From the NCBI RefSeq assembly GCF_018332715.1, contig NZ_BOQP01000039.1, forward strand, positions 1-64,000: a stretch of DNA of 64,000 nt. Reading direction: 5' to 3'. The position numbers and the translations under genes are program-made. Below the pieces are notes generated by a model. That model saw nothing but the letters and a program-made list of their open reading frames with translations, did no database searches and was not told the origin of the DNA. How positions within the stretch are numbered: the stretch's first letter is position 1; each line of letters opens with the position of its first letter. Below are positions 54,567-63,764 of the stretch, one piece after another. The stretch comes from Winogradskya consettensis (lineage in GTDB: Bacteria > Actinomycetota > Actinomycetes > Mycobacteriales > Micromonosporaceae).

Positions 54567-56264
54567 ATGGACAACCCCTGGTGGCACAGTGCCGTCGTTT
54601 ACCAGATCTACCCCCGGAGCTTCGCCGACGCCGACGGTGACGGCATGGGCGACCTTCGCGGCATCATCAACCACCTGGATCACATCAAGGGCCTGGGCGC
54701 CGACGTGATCTGGCTGTCGCCGGTCTACCCCTCGCCGCAGGACGACAACGGCTACGACATCAGCGACTACCAGGACATCGACCCCATCTTCGGTACGCTC
54801 GCCGACTTCGACGAGCTGCTGACGGGCGTACACGACCGGGGTATGCGCCTGGTCATGGATCTCGTGGTCAACCACTCGTCCGACGAGCACGCGTGGTTCG
54901 CCGAGAGCCGCTCCTCGAAGGACAACCCGAAACGCGACTGGTACTGGTGGCGCCCCGCCCGCGACGGCGTCGAGCCCGGGACCCCCGGCGCCGAGCCGAC
55001 CAACTGGGGATCGGTCTTCGGTGGCCCGGCCTGGGAATACGACCCCGCGACCGGCGAATACTTCCTGCATATCTTCAGCCGCAAGCAGCCCGACCTCAAC
55101 TGGGAGAACCCCGAGGTCCGCGACGCGATCTACACGATGATGAACTGGTGGCTCGACCGGGGCGTGGACGGCTTCCGGATGGACGTCATCGACCACATCT
55201 CCAAGGACACGACGCTGCCCGACGGCATGGTCCGGGCCGGATCGCTCTACGGCGACGGCGGCCCGCACTACATGAACGGCCCGCGCAACCACGAGTTCCT
55301 GCACGAGATGCACGAGCGGGTCTTCGCCGGCCGGGACGCGTTGCTGACCGTCGGCGAGATGCCCGGCGTCACGGTCGACGAGGCCATCCTCTACACCGAC
55401 CCGGAACGCGGCGAGGTCGACATGGTCTTCAACTTCGACCACGTCTGGGTCGACCGGGGTGCCGACCCGTGGCTGCTCTACCCGTTGCAGCTCACCCGGC
55501 TCAAGGCGATCTTCGCGCGCTGGCAGGCCGGCCTCGCCGACAAGGGCTGGAACAGTCTCTACTGGAACAACCACGACCAGCCCCGCGTCGTCTCGCGCTA
55601 CGGCGACGACTCGCCGCAGTGGCGGAACCGCTCGGCCAAGATGCTGGGCGCGGTCCTGCACCTGCACCGCGGCACACCGTACGTCTACCAGGGCGAAGAA
55701 CTCGGCATGACCAACACGCCGTTCGCGTCGATCGCCGACTTCCGCGACATCGAGGCGCTCGGCCTCTACACCCAGGCCGTGGAGCACGAGGGCCGGCAGG
55801 CTTCGGACGTCCTCACGGTGCTGCGTGCCCGCAGCCGCGACAACGCCCGCACACCGATGCAATGGGACGCCTCACCCAACGGCGGATTCACCACCGGCAC
55901 CCCATGGCTCGCCGCCAACCCCAACCACGTGGAGATCAACGCCGCCGCCGCGACCAAGGACCCGGACTCCGTCTACCACTTCTACCGCCGCCTCATCGAA
56001 CTCCGCCACGAGGAACCCGCGGTCATCTACGGCGACTTCACCATGCTGATGCCCGAGGACGAACGCCTGTACGCGTTCACCCGCCGCCACGGCACCACAG
56101 AACTCCTGGTCATCGGCAACTTCACCGGCCAACCGGCCCGAGCGGAGATCCCCGACGCCGACGCCTGGTCGGCAGCCGAGCTCCTGCTGACCAACGCCCC
56201 GGCACCCACGGGCCTGCTCCTCGAACCGTGGCAGGCGGTGATCTACCGCCGCACCGTCAGCTGA
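54567..56264 (+). CDS. GH13 alpha-glucosidase (oligo-1,6-glucosidase-like)
   Basis: Encodes 565 residues, cytosolic. 'VYQIYPRSFADADGDGMGDL' near the start, nucleophile Asp206 in GFRMDVID, acid/base Glu264 in TVGEMPG and Asp337 in NNHDQPR are all intact. The Val after MDV at 207-208 (GFRMDV) fits alpha-1,6/alpha-1,4 oligoglucosidases of the trehalulose/isomaltase group. It differs clearly from the GH13 of the glucan operon, so the two likely have different substrates. Monocistronic; a hairpin follows. Confidence 0.93.
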   Translation: MDNPWWHSAVVYQIYPRSFADADGDGMGDLRGIINHLDHIKGLGADVIWLSPVYPSPQDDNGYDISDYQDIDPIFGTLADFDELLTGVHDRGMRLVMDLVVNHSSDEHAWFAESRSSKDNPKRDWYWWRPARDGVEPGTPGAEPTNWGSVFGGPAWEYDPATGEYFLHIFSRKQPDLNWENPEVRDAIYTMMNWWLDRGVDGFRMDVIDHISKDTTLPDGMVRAGSLYGDGGPHYMNGPRNHEFLHEMHERVFAGRDALLTVGEMPGVTVDEAILYTDPERGEVDMVFNFDHVWVDRGADPWLLYPLQLTRLKAIFARWQAGLADKGWNSLYWNNHDQPRVVSRYGDDSPQWRNRSAKMLGAVLHLHRGTPYVYQGEELGMTNTPFASIADFRDIEALGLYTQAVEHEGRQASDVLTVLRARSRDNARTPMQWDASPNGGFTTGTPWLAANPNHVEINAAAATKDPDSVYHFYRRLIELRHEEPAVIYGDFTMLMPEDERLYAFTRRHGTTELLVIGNFTGQPARAEIPDADAWSAAELLLTNAPAPTGLLLEPWQAVIYRRTVS

Positions 56265-56328
56265 TCCGACTCTGCTCTGCCGCGGCTCTGTTTCGTCCCG
56301 CCCTGCTCGTTTCGGGGCCCGGACGCAC

Positions 56329-56364
56329 GGCACCGGCCCTGCCTGAAGCGGCGGGACCGGTGCC
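56329..56364. terminator. hairpin between convergent genes
   Basis: GGCACCGG (56329-56336) pairs with CCGGTGCC (56357-56364), with further GC pairing inside. It lies between the alpha-glucosidase stop and the stop of the small leftward gene and could end both transcripts. No T-run. Confidence 0.65.
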
Positions 56365-56379
56365 GGGGTGGCCGGGTGA

Positions 56380-56526
56380 TCAGGCGGTGATCGTGTCCCA
56401 GGAGTAGGCGAGGAGGGCGAAGGCCGCTCCGAGCAGGGCGAGCGAGATGCCCCGGGTGCCGATCGGCAGCGCGGCGAGCACGAGCAGGATCACGGCGATG
56501 ATGTAGAACAGTCCCTGGATGGACAT
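56380..56526 (-). CDS. 48-residue membrane peptide
   Basis: Starts MSIQGLFYI; two hydrophobic stretches ('IIAVILLVLAALPI' and 'LALLGAAFALLAYSW') separated by GTRG make a helical hairpin. The ATG at 56526 has AGAGG about 8 nt upstream. Too short for reliable family assignment, but the hydrophobic pattern and ribosome binding site support a real gene. Confidence 0.65.
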   Translation of the reverse strand: MSIQGLFYIIAVILLVLAALPIGTRGISLALLGAAFALLAYSWDTITA

Positions 56527-56637
56527 CGGAGAGCCTCTATTCTGTGGGGGTAAGGCGGCGCCCTGATACCCCGAACGGAAGCGCTCCCAAACACCCTCAT
56601 GTGCATGATCGTCAAAACAGCCGGGTAGACGTAGGCC

Positions 56638-57111
56638 ATGACCAGTCACGCCGCCCGCCGGCCCTACCTCAGCCTCGCGCCGTTCGGTGCCGCCGTCGCC
56701 GTGGCCGCACTCGCCGGCGGACTGGGTGTCGCCGGCACAGCATCGGAATACCAGAGCCTCCGGCAGCCTCCATGGGCGCCGCCGTCATGGCTGTTCGGGC
56801 CGGTGTGGACGCTGCTCTACGTACTGATCGCCGTGGCGGGCTGGTTGGTGTGGCGGCGGGTGGGCTGGACTCCGGCGCTCACGGCGTACGCTGTCCAGCT
56901 GGTTTTGAATGCGATCTGGACCCCGATCTTCTTCGGGTTCGGCCAGTACGGTCTGGCGCTCGCCGACATCATCGTGATGTGGCTGATGATCGGCGTCACG
57001 GTCTTTCTGTTCCGCCCGGTCTCCCGGCTCGCCGCGGGCCTGCTGCTGCCCTACTGGGCGTGGGTGACCTTCGCGACAGCCCTCAACGCCTGGATCTGGC
57101 ACGCCAACTGA
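56638..57111 (+). CDS. TspO/MBR family tryptophan-rich sensory protein
   Basis: Encodes 157 residues and five predicted helices. The family hallmark 'PPWAPPSWLFGPVWTLLYVL' (about 44-63) and the Trp/Asn-rich segment 'LVLNAIWTPIFFGFGQYGLA' are present. TspO proteins bind porphyrins and act in stress and tetrapyrrole control. The stop at 57111 directly abuts the stop of the convergent Nudix gene. Confidence 0.93.
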   Translation: MTSHAARRPYLSLAPFGAAVAVAALAGGLGVAGTASEYQSLRQPPWAPPSWLFGPVWTLLYVLIAVAGWLVWRRVGWTPALTAYAVQLVLNAIWTPIFFGFGQYGLALADIIVMWLMIGVTVFLFRPVSRLAAGLLLPYWAWVTFATALNAWIWHAN

Positions 57112-57627
57112 TCAGGACGTCTTGGCCAGGTAACGCCCCAGATGCGGGTCGAAGCGTGCCGGATCCGCCGCCGCCAGCTCGGCCCGCGACCACCAGCGGA
57201 CGTCCGCGAACTCACCCCGGTCCACCGTCATCGGCGTCTCCCGGTGCACCGTTGCCGGATACCACAGGCTCACATCGGTATGACCCGCGTCGATGCCCAC
57301 CGTGCGGGTCACCGTCAGGAAGATCGGTGCCGAAGCCGCGCCGGTCACACCGAGCTCCTCGGCCAGTTCGCGCGCCGCGGTGACCGCCGGGTCCTCACCG
57401 GGCTCGACGTGGCCTCCCGGCGGCAGCCACAGCTTCGCGTTGCGGTGGTCCACCAGGAGCAGGTCCCCGGTCCGGGGATCGACTGGCACCACGTAGGACA
57501 CCAGGTGGCGTGCCGGTACAGCCGGTTTGACCCGCCGGTACACGTCGTCCGTCGAGCTCAGCCAGAACAGGGTGTCCGCCCGATGTTCAGCCTCGAGGTC
57601 GTCAAACGGCTGAAGCATGGAGATCAT
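57112..57627 (-). CDS. Nudix hydrolase
   Basis: Encodes 171 residues from the ATG at 57627; an ATG at 57618 is possible. The Nudix box GX5EX7REUXEEXGU is exact at residues 72-94 (Gly72, Glu78, Arg86-Glu87, Glu90-Glu91, Gly93). It hydrolyses a nucleoside diphosphate linked to another group; substrate unknown. It overlaps the 3' end of the MFS gene by 26 nt as the last gene of the ArsR-MFS-Nudix unit. Confidence 0.9.
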   Translation of the reverse strand: MISMLQPFDDLEAEHRADTLFWLSSTDDVYRRVKPAVPARHLVSYVVPVDPRTGDLLLVDHRNAKLWLPPGGHVEPGEDPAVTAARELAEELGVTGAASAPIFLTVTRTVGIDAGHTDVSLWYPATVHRETPMTVDRGEFADVRWWSRAELAAADPARFDPHLGRYLAKTS

Positions 57628-59029
57628 CTCGCGCAGCCCGGTCTGGCGCAGCCTCGATTCGTGCGGGCTCGTTTCGTGCGGGCTCGGCTCGGGTCTCCTG
57701 CGGGCTGGGGGCATCTGGGGATGATGTCAGGCGGTGGGGCAGCGCCAGGAGCACGACGGCGCCGGCTGCGGTGTAGACAACGCCCTGAACGGTGATCACC
57801 GGAAGGACGCCCCAGCGCTCGGCGAGCGAGCCCGCTGCGATCGTGCCGATCAGCATCGCCGTCGCGTCCACCGCGGTGAACGCGCCCCAGACCCGGCCGC
57901 GGTGGCGATCCTCGGTGGCCTGCTGGAACACGGTCATGCCTCCCGCCATGATGAACGCCGCGGGCAGCCCGGCCGCGACGATCAGCACGACAGCGGGCCA
58001 GAGCACCCGATCGAGCAGGGGATAGGTGAACAGCACCAGGTCGATCAGGCCGAAGGTCACGGCGCCCCAGCCGAACATCGCCCGCGGCGGGAACCGATGC
58101 CCGACCAGCGTCACGATCAGGCCGCCGGCCAGCCCGCCGATCGCCTGCGAAGACATGATCATCCCGTACGCCCGAGCATCGCCCCCGAGCACGTCACGCA
58201 CGAACGGCGCCGCGAGGGTGCCGATGGCCGCCTCGCCCACGCCGGTGATCAGGCCGAAGATGAGGAAGACGCGTAGTGCCCGGCTCGCGAGGGCGATGTG
58301 CAGGCCTTCGGACCACTCGTGGAGGACATGCGGGCGAGCCGTGTTGGTGCGCTCGGGGCGTACCTGTAGCAGGGACAGTAAGCCGGCAGCCAGCAGAAAC
58401 GTTCCCACGTCGACCGCACCGAGCAGGGGAATGCCGCCCAAAGCGGCCAAGGCCCCGCCGAGCGCCGCGCCGATCAGCCGGGCGATGTCGCTGACCTGGC
58501 CGTTCAGGGAGTTGATCCGGACCAGCCGGTCGCTTCCCACCAGAGTGGGCACCAGCGAGGCCTCCGAGGCCGAGAAGAACGGCGCGATGCAGGCGTGTAC
58601 CGCCATGACCGCATAGATCAGCCACGCCTGGCCGGCACTGCGCACCGCGAACAACGGCAGCAACGCCGCCGCCATGAGCAGATTGGTGCCGATCATGGTC
58701 CAGCGCCGGTCCCACCGATCGGCGTAGACCCCGGCAATCGAACCCAGCGCGATCTTGGGCAGCAGCGACACCAGCAGCGCGGCCGCCGAGGCAAGCGTCG
58801 ACCCGGTCAGAACATAGATCTGGTACGCCACCCCGATCCGCAACGTCCAATCCCCGATCAGCGAAACAAGATTCGCCCCAAGAACCAGCCAGATGTCACC
58901 CGATGGGCGGGTGTCGCCTGCTGGACGGCTGTCCGTAGCTGGACGGCTGTCCGCGGCTGCACGGCTGCCGGTGGGTGGAGGGCTGGCGGCTGCTGGGCGG
59001 GTGTCGGCGGGCGGAGGGATGTCAGCCAC
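57602..59029 (-). CDS. MFS transporter (exporter-like)
   Basis: Encodes 475 residues. The first 45 are a soluble Ala/Pro/Asp/Arg tail with imperfect repeats (ADSRPAT, DSRPAGD, DTRPSGD). About 12 membrane segments then follow, with 'GSIAGVYADRWDRRWTMIG' matching the MFS loop motif of the enterobactin-exporter-like group. GTG start at 59029, 8 nt inside the ArsR coding end, so it is co-translated. Probable efflux pump controlled by that regulator. Confidence 0.87.
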   Translation of the reverse strand: MADIPPPADTRPAAASPPPTGSRAAADSRPATDSRPAGDTRPSGDIWLVLGANLVSLIGDWTLRIGVAYQIYVLTGSTLASAAALLVSLLPKIALGSIAGVYADRWDRRWTMIGTNLLMAAALLPLFAVRSAGQAWLIYAVMAVHACIAPFFSASEASLVPTLVGSDRLVRINSLNGQVSDIARLIGAALGGALAALGGIPLLGAVDVGTFLLAAGLLSLLQVRPERTNTARPHVLHEWSEGLHIALASRALRVFLIFGLITGVGEAAIGTLAAPFVRDVLGGDARAYGMIMSSQAIGGLAGGLIVTLVGHRFPPRAMFGWGAVTFGLIDLVLFTYPLLDRVLWPAVVLIVAAGLPAAFIMAGGMTVFQQATEDRHRGRVWGAFTAVDATAMLIGTIAAGSLAERWGVLPVITVQGVVYTAAGAVVLLALPHRLTSSPDAPSPQETRAEPARNEPARIEAAPDRAARDDLHASAV

Positions 59030-59618
59030 CGGATGCCGTTGGGCGTAGTGGGGCCGTCACCAGCGTGAAGTTCACCGGAACCGCATCGGCAGGCCGCTTC
59101 GTGGCGTCACCGAGAGGTCGCCGCCGGGCGCGCTCCGTGAACAGTGCGTTCACGGCTTCCTTGAGCTCGGCCACCTCCTCGATCGTGAGGTACAGCAGGG
59201 ACTGGTCCGAGCCTGCGAGCTCGGACCATCGTGGATCCTGGTCCTCGCGCCGCAACTGCCAGTCCGCGAGCTGCTCCACGGCCTGCTCAGCCATGTAGCG
59301 GTCGAGGAACTCCACCGATTCCCAGGCCTCGGACGAGTCGTCGCCCCGGAACCTGTTCGCGGTGGACGTGATCTGCCAGGGGCGCTCCCGGCCGTCCCCG
59401 GCGGGGCTCGGCTCGACGTACCCGTACTTGGCGAGCTGTCGGAGGTGGTGCGAGGCGAGTGCCTGGCTGATCCCGATCTGACGGGCGGCCTCAGCGGCGG
59501 TCATCCGGCCTTCGCGGCCCACCACCCCGTAGATCTTGAGGCGTAGCGGATGGGCGAGTGCCCGGAGCGCGAGCGGGTCGGTGACAACTCGCCGCCCCGG
59601 ATGGGATTCCAAGGACAT
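59022..59618 (-). CDS. ArsR-type HTH transcriptional regulator
   Basis: Encodes 198 residues. Winged HTH at about 12-85 ('ALRALAHPLRLKIYGVVG', 'AARQIGISQALASHHLRQLA', 'KYGYVEPSPAG'), followed by a helical C-terminal half longer than classical ArsR. There are no metal-binding Cys pairs, so a non-metal signal is likely. The ATG is centred in the inverted repeat TTCCAAG...CTTGGAA (59607-59626), suggesting direct autorepression. First gene of the ArsR-MFS-Nudix unit. Confidence 0.88.
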   Translation of the reverse strand: MSLESHPGRRVVTDPLALRALAHPLRLKIYGVVGREGRMTAAEAARQIGISQALASHHLRQLAKYGYVEPSPAGDGRERPWQITSTANRFRGDDSSEAWESVEFLDRYMAEQAVEQLADWQLRREDQDPRWSELAGSDQSLLYLTIEEVAELKEAVNALFTERARRRPLGDATKRPADAVPVNFTLVTAPLRPTASGG

Positions 59619-59670
59619 GCTTGGAATATGTGGCCTCCGAGGCGGCGATGTCAAGCAAGTGCTTGGAATC
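59607..59670 (-). promoter_or_regulatory. candidate ArsR operators
   Basis: TTCCAAG-GACATG-CTTGGAA (59607-59626) spans the start codon. TGCTTGGAAT at 59618-59627 recurs at 59661-59670, 43 bp away (about four helical turns), and the second copy sits in the palindrome CAAGCA-AG-TGCTTG (59653-59666). CATATT 6 nt before the ATG is a possible -10 box between them. Confidence 0.6.
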
Positions 59671-59714
59671 AGGCTCCTACCTGAACCAAGGAACCTGGGC
59701 TGCGCCGGAGCCAG

Positions 59715-59797
59715 GAGCTTCGTTCGTGCCTGGGCAGGGAGCTTCGTTGGTGCCTGGGCAGGGAGCTTCGTTCGTGCTTGAGCCGGGAGCTCCTGAG
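59715..59797. repeat. 24-nt tandem repeat after the VOC gene
   Basis: Units start at 59715, 59739, 59763 and 59787 (GAGCTTCGTTCGTGCCTGGG core), the last partial and ending at the base before the VOC stop codon at 59798. Confidence 0.85.
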
Positions 59798-60163
59798 TCA
59801 GGAACGCAGGCAGACGTCGAAGGGGTGGCCGGCCGGGTCGAGGAGCACCCGCCAGCGGTCCGGCTGGGGCTGCTCGGACGGCGTGGTCGCACCGAGCGCG
59901 AGCGCCTGCTCCTCCGCCTTGTCCAGGTCGTCGACGTAGAAGTCGAGGTGGAAGCGTTTCGGGGTGCTCTCCCCGGGCCAGCCCGGACCCGAGTAGCCGG
60001 GAACCTTGCCGAATCCGATGCTGGTGGAGCCGTCGCCGATCATTGCGTACTCCTCCTGGGAGTGCTGGACTTCCCAGCCCAGGACCTGCGAGTAGAAGGA
60101 CGCCAGGGCCGCGGGGTCCTCGGCGTCGAGGTTGATCATGGCCAGAGTGGCGAAGCCGGGCAT
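59798..60163 (-). CDS. VOC family (glyoxalase-like) protein
   Basis: Encodes 121 residues with two beta-alpha-beta-beta-beta halves: 'MINLDAEDPAALASFYSQVL' and 'FHLDFYVDDLDKAEEQALAL' ending 'LLDPAGHPFDVCL'. Metal-type residues of the superfamily are partly kept; the function (dioxygenase, glyoxalase or resistance binding protein) is open. ATG chosen at 60163, because GAAAGG lies 6 nt upstream; an upstream in-frame ATG at 60217 lacks one. It lies upstream of the ArsR operon on the same strand. Confidence 0.85.
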   Translation of the reverse strand: MPGFATLAMINLDAEDPAALASFYSQVLGWEVQHSQEEYAMIGDGSTSIGFGKVPGYSGPGWPGESTPKRFHLDFYVDDLDKAEEQALALGATTPSEQPQPDRWRVLLDPAGHPFDVCLRS

Positions 60164-60377
60164 GTCGAGCCTTTCGTCGGTGGAGTCGGTCTCGATCATG
60201 ACGGGTATAGCTGACACCTTCTGGCAGGTTTACCTCTGGCTTTTTCATCTGGTTGATCGCTGCCTGCCGGATCGACCCGGCCTGACCGGGACGGTGGCCC
60301 GGGACAACGCCCGCTCGGGCATCGCGCGGACGGCCAGTTCGTACTAAGCGGGCGGCACGACCTGCCGATGGGGGGTT

Positions 60378-62696
60378 GTGATCTCTGCGCTGGCCCCGAA
60401 GGGCACGGAAACCGCTGGTGCGGTGGCTTCCGATGGGCTGTCGCGGCGTAGTGCCGCCCGGGCTTGGGTGTTCACCGCTGGATCCGCGGGTGCCCTGACG
60501 CTGCTTGCTGTGGGGCCGGAGTTTCTGCGCTTGCCGCTTCTCGCGCTCTGCATAGGCGCGGGGCTGGGAGCCATGACCTACGGCGTGCGGCGTATCGCGC
60601 TGCCCGACCAGCGGGGACCATGGGTACATCTGGTGATGGCGGCGTGGCTCTTCTTCGGCGGCATCGTGATCCGGGCGCTCGTGCCCGGCGCCGGTGAATC
60701 CCCGCCGACCACCATGGCGCTGATCCCGGACGCTTTCGTGCTGCCCGCCTATCTGCTCGAGGGTTACGCCTTCGGGACGATGCTGCAGCGGCGCCGAGCT
60801 GCCGACGACGATCCCGCCAGGGTTGATGCCGTGCTTGTCGGGCTCGCTGCCGGCTTCATGAGCTGGACCTATCTGATGGCGCCCTCGATCGATCAGGATG
60901 GGTTGCCGCCGCTGCGGGTCGCCAACGCGTTCTTCCCGATCATCGACGTGGTGCTCGTGGTCCTGGTTGCACAGCTCGCGCTCTCGGGTGCCCGGGCGCC
61001 GTCGCTGTGGATGCTCAACCTGGCCGCCGCATCGATGTTCATCGGCGACTTCTTCTTCATGCTGCGCGACGGTGCCGTGGCAGACGTGCCCGGTCACCTG
61101 GTCGACGTGCTCTTCACCGCGACCTTTCTGCTGGTCGGCGCGGCCACGCTGCACCCGTCGATGCGCACCCTCACCGAGCCGCAACGGATCATCGTCAAGA
61201 AACTGGGGAAGCTCCGCACCGGGATCATCGCCCTGATGGTGGCCGTGCCCGTCGTCATCACCACGGTCGAGCCGATCGGCGGGGTCCTGGACGGCACGGT
61301 CCGGGCGGTGCTCTGCGTCCTGCTGATCATGACGGTCTTCTACCGGGTCGTGCGTTCCAACAATTCCCGTGCCCGCGCCGAGAACGTCACCCGGCGCCGA
61401 GCCACCCATGACGCGCTCACGGACCTGCCGAACCGGGAACTGCTCACCGACACCATCACCCGATGGGGTGACCGGGCGTCCGCCGAGGGTCAGGAGATCA
61501 GCCTGCTGTTCATCGACCTCGACCACTTCAAGATGGTCAACGACCACTGGGGTCACGAGGTCGGGGACGAGCTGCTCTGCGCGGTCGCGGGCCGGCTCAG
61601 CTCGCAGGTGCGCGGCGAGGACCTGGTGTGCAGGATCGGCGGCGACGAATTTGTCATCGCGCTGGCCAGCCCGTCGCACTCCGCTCTCGCCGAGTCGCTG
61701 GCCGCTCGCGTGCTGGCTGTGTTTGTCAAGCCGTTCGAACTGTCTGTCGGCAATGTCGTGGTCTCGGCCTCCATCGGCGTGGCCAAGTCGCTCGGTGGCG
61801 CGCACGCGGTCGAACTGATTCGTGACGCCGACACCGCCATGTACAAGGCGAAGGGCTCCGGGCGGAACGCTTACGCCGTTTTCGATTCCTCCCTGCGCGA
61901 GCGGGTCCGCACCCGCATGGACCTGGAACAAGCGTTGCGCGGGGCGCTGGAGCGCGGTGAACTGTTTGCGACCTACCAGCCGATCATCGACCTGACCACG
62001 GGGGAGCTCGACGGTTTCGAGACGCTGATGCGATGGGAACACCCCGAGCTCGGCTCGGTCTCCCCGCTGCAGTTCATCCCGATCGCCGAGGAGACCGGCC
62101 TGATCGTGGACGCCGGCGCGTGGCTGCTGCGCGAGTCGGCCCACCAGCTCGCCGCGTGGCGGGCCGAACGCGGGCCGGACGCCCGGCCGTTGCACGTCTC
62201 GGTCAACGTCTCCGTGCGCCAGCTGCGTGACAGGGCGCTGGTGCAGCTCGTGCAGGACGTGCTGGCCGAGACCGGGCTGCCACCCGAGGCGCTCTGGCTC
62301 GAGATCACCGAATCGGGCGTCATGGAGGACCTCGAGACCGCCCTGGACACGCTCAATGCCCTGCGCGACCTGGGCGTCACCATGGCGATCGACGATTTCG
62401 GCACCGGTTACTCGTCGCTGAGCTATTTGAATCTGCTGCCGGTGGGGATCGTGAAGCTGGACCGTTCGTTCGTCTCCGAGGTCGGCCTGCACGGGGCGAA
62501 CGAATCGATCGTGCGGGCGGTGCTGGCGATGACCGGAGCGCTGAACCTGAGGGTCGTGGCGGAGGGCGTTGAGACCGAACTGCAGCGTGACTGGCTCCAC
62601 GAACAGGGCTGTGACCTGGGGCAGGGATGGCTTTTCGGTAAGCCCCTGATCGCCACGGCCCATGCCGAGCTGATCCGCCGCGACGTGAGGGTCTGA
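60378..62696 (+). CDS. membrane GGDEF-EAL c-di-GMP turnover protein
   Basis: Encodes 772 residues. About 8-10 hydrophobic N-terminal segments (30-320) form a membrane sensor, followed by GGDEF (motif at 421-425, intact) and EAL. The EAL motif reads ETL (Glu548), and NVSVRQL, EITES, DDFGTGYSS, KLDRSF and AEGVET are all intact, so both cyclase and phosphodiesterase activities are possible. GTG start after GGGGGG. The membrane region differs from that of the protein at 45293-47572. Confidence 0.92.
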   Translation: MISALAPKGTETAGAVASDGLSRRSAARAWVFTAGSAGALTLLAVGPEFLRLPLLALCIGAGLGAMTYGVRRIALPDQRGPWVHLVMAAWLFFGGIVIRALVPGAGESPPTTMALIPDAFVLPAYLLEGYAFGTMLQRRRAADDDPARVDAVLVGLAAGFMSWTYLMAPSIDQDGLPPLRVANAFFPIIDVVLVVLVAQLALSGARAPSLWMLNLAAASMFIGDFFFMLRDGAVADVPGHLVDVLFTATFLLVGAATLHPSMRTLTEPQRIIVKKLGKLRTGIIALMVAVPVVITTVEPIGGVLDGTVRAVLCVLLIMTVFYRVVRSNNSRARAENVTRRRATHDALTDLPNRELLTDTITRWGDRASAEGQEISLLFIDLDHFKMVNDHWGHEVGDELLCAVAGRLSSQVRGEDLVCRIGGDEFVIALASPSHSALAESLAARVLAVFVKPFELSVGNVVVSASIGVAKSLGGAHAVELIRDADTAMYKAKGSGRNAYAVFDSSLRERVRTRMDLEQALRGALERGELFATYQPIIDLTTGELDGFETLMRWEHPELGSVSPLQFIPIAEETGLIVDAGAWLLRESAHQLAAWRAERGPDARPLHVSVNVSVRQLRDRALVQLVQDVLAETGLPPEALWLEITESGVMEDLETALDTLNALRDLGVTMAIDDFGTGYSSLSYLNLLPVGIVKLDRSFVSEVGLHGANESIVRAVLAMTGALNLRVVAEGVETELQRDWLHEQGCDLGQGWLFGKPLIATAHAELIRRDVRV

Positions 62697-62706
62697 CCCG
62701 GGCTGA

Positions 62707-63609
62707 CTATTCAAGTGACAGCACCACCTTGCCCCGCCCATGGCCGCTCTCCACGACGGTGTGCGCTGCCACGACCTGCGCGAACGGGTAGACCCGCACG
62801 GGCATGACGACCTCGCCCCGAGCGGCGAGCGCGATGACGCCTGCCAGACGGGCCGGGGAGCGGCCGACCCGGACCATCGTGGCGCCGTACTGCTGCGCGG
62901 AGGGGTCACCCACGATCGTGCCGACACGCTCCGGTGCGACCCCGAGCTCCACGGACTGCTTGATCGCCTGGCCACCCACGGCGTCGATGGCGACGGTCAC
63001 CCGTTCGCCGAGAGCACGGACGGCGTCGACCAGGCCGTCGCCGTAGGTCACCGGGATCGCGCCGAGCCCGCGGAGATAGCCGTGGTTCTCCGGGCTCGCC
63101 GTGGCGATGACGGTGGCGCCCGCGAGCCTGGCAAGCTGGGTGGCGACCGTGCCGACCGAGCCGGCCCCGGCATGCATGAGCAGGACGTCGCCCGATCCCA
63201 CGCCCAGCTCGTGCAGGGCACCGGAGGCGGTCTGCGCGGCGGCGACCAGCCCGGCGGCGACGGGAAAGCCGAGCTCGGCGGGCTTGGGGACGACCGTGGC
63301 GGCGTCGGCGATCACATAGTCGGCGCAGGCGTCGAGCATCGAGGAACCGAGCACCGCGGTGCCCGCCTCGAGGCCGATGACGCCGGCGCCGACCTGATCG
63401 ATGATCCCGGCATATTCCTGACCGATCCGCTGCGGGAAGGTGGCCGGGATCCGGGTCATCCGGCCGGTCCGGAACTTCACGTCGAACGGCTGGACCCCGG
63501 CGGCGTGGACCCGCACCCGGACCTGGCCGGGGCCGGGCTCGGGATCGGGTAGCTCGGTGATGTGCAGGACGCCGGGCGGGCCGAAGCGGTCGAACGTGGC
63601 GGCTCTCAT
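62707..63609 (-). CDS. MDR-family quinone oxidoreductase/alcohol dehydrogenase-like
   Basis: Encodes 300 residues. GroES-like N-terminal domain ('GQVRVRVHAAGVQPFDVKFR', 'RIGQEYAGIIDQVGAGV') and NAD(P)-binding 'HAGAGSVGTVATQLA' (146-160). The zinc-ligand set of true alcohol dehydrogenases is missing, so it is most like zinc-independent NADPH:quinone reductases. GGAGG is 7-8 nt upstream of the ATG. It is convergent with the GGDEF-EAL gene. Confidence 0.9.
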   Translation of the reverse strand: MRAATFDRFGPPGVLHITELPDPEPGPGQVRVRVHAAGVQPFDVKFRTGRMTRIPATFPQRIGQEYAGIIDQVGAGVIGLEAGTAVLGSSMLDACADYVIADAATVVPKPAELGFPVAAGLVAAAQTASGALHELGVGSGDVLLMHAGAGSVGTVATQLARLAGATVIATASPENHGYLRGLGAIPVTYGDGLVDAVRALGERVTVAIDAVGGQAIKQSVELGVAPERVGTIVGDPSAQQYGATMVRVGRSPARLAGVIALAARGEVVMPVRVYPFAQVVAAHTVVESGHGRGKVVLSLE

Positions 63610-63752
63610 GCCATGACCCTCCTGCCTCCAGTCGAGGGGAGGTCAAGGGCGAGCGCCCAATTTTCCGTGCCTATCTTCGGGGCCGATTCTCTGACCTTGG
63701 GCTGAACGGTCACGATCTGGTGCACCGCTTCGACCGGCCTGGCGGGCATCGC

Positions 63753-63758
63753 TACGGT
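63753..63758 (+). promoter_or_regulatory. -10 box TACGGT, leaderless-type
   Basis: TACGGT lies 6 nt before the GTG at 63765; no ribosome binding site is visible. Confidence 0.45.
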
Positions 63759-63764
63759 AAGCGC

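Noticed and set aside
59619..62975. Extension of the ArsR ORF to over 1,300 codons
   Set aside because: It runs antisense through the VOC and GGDEF-EAL genes; the HTH protein begins at the ATG at 59618 with its operator.
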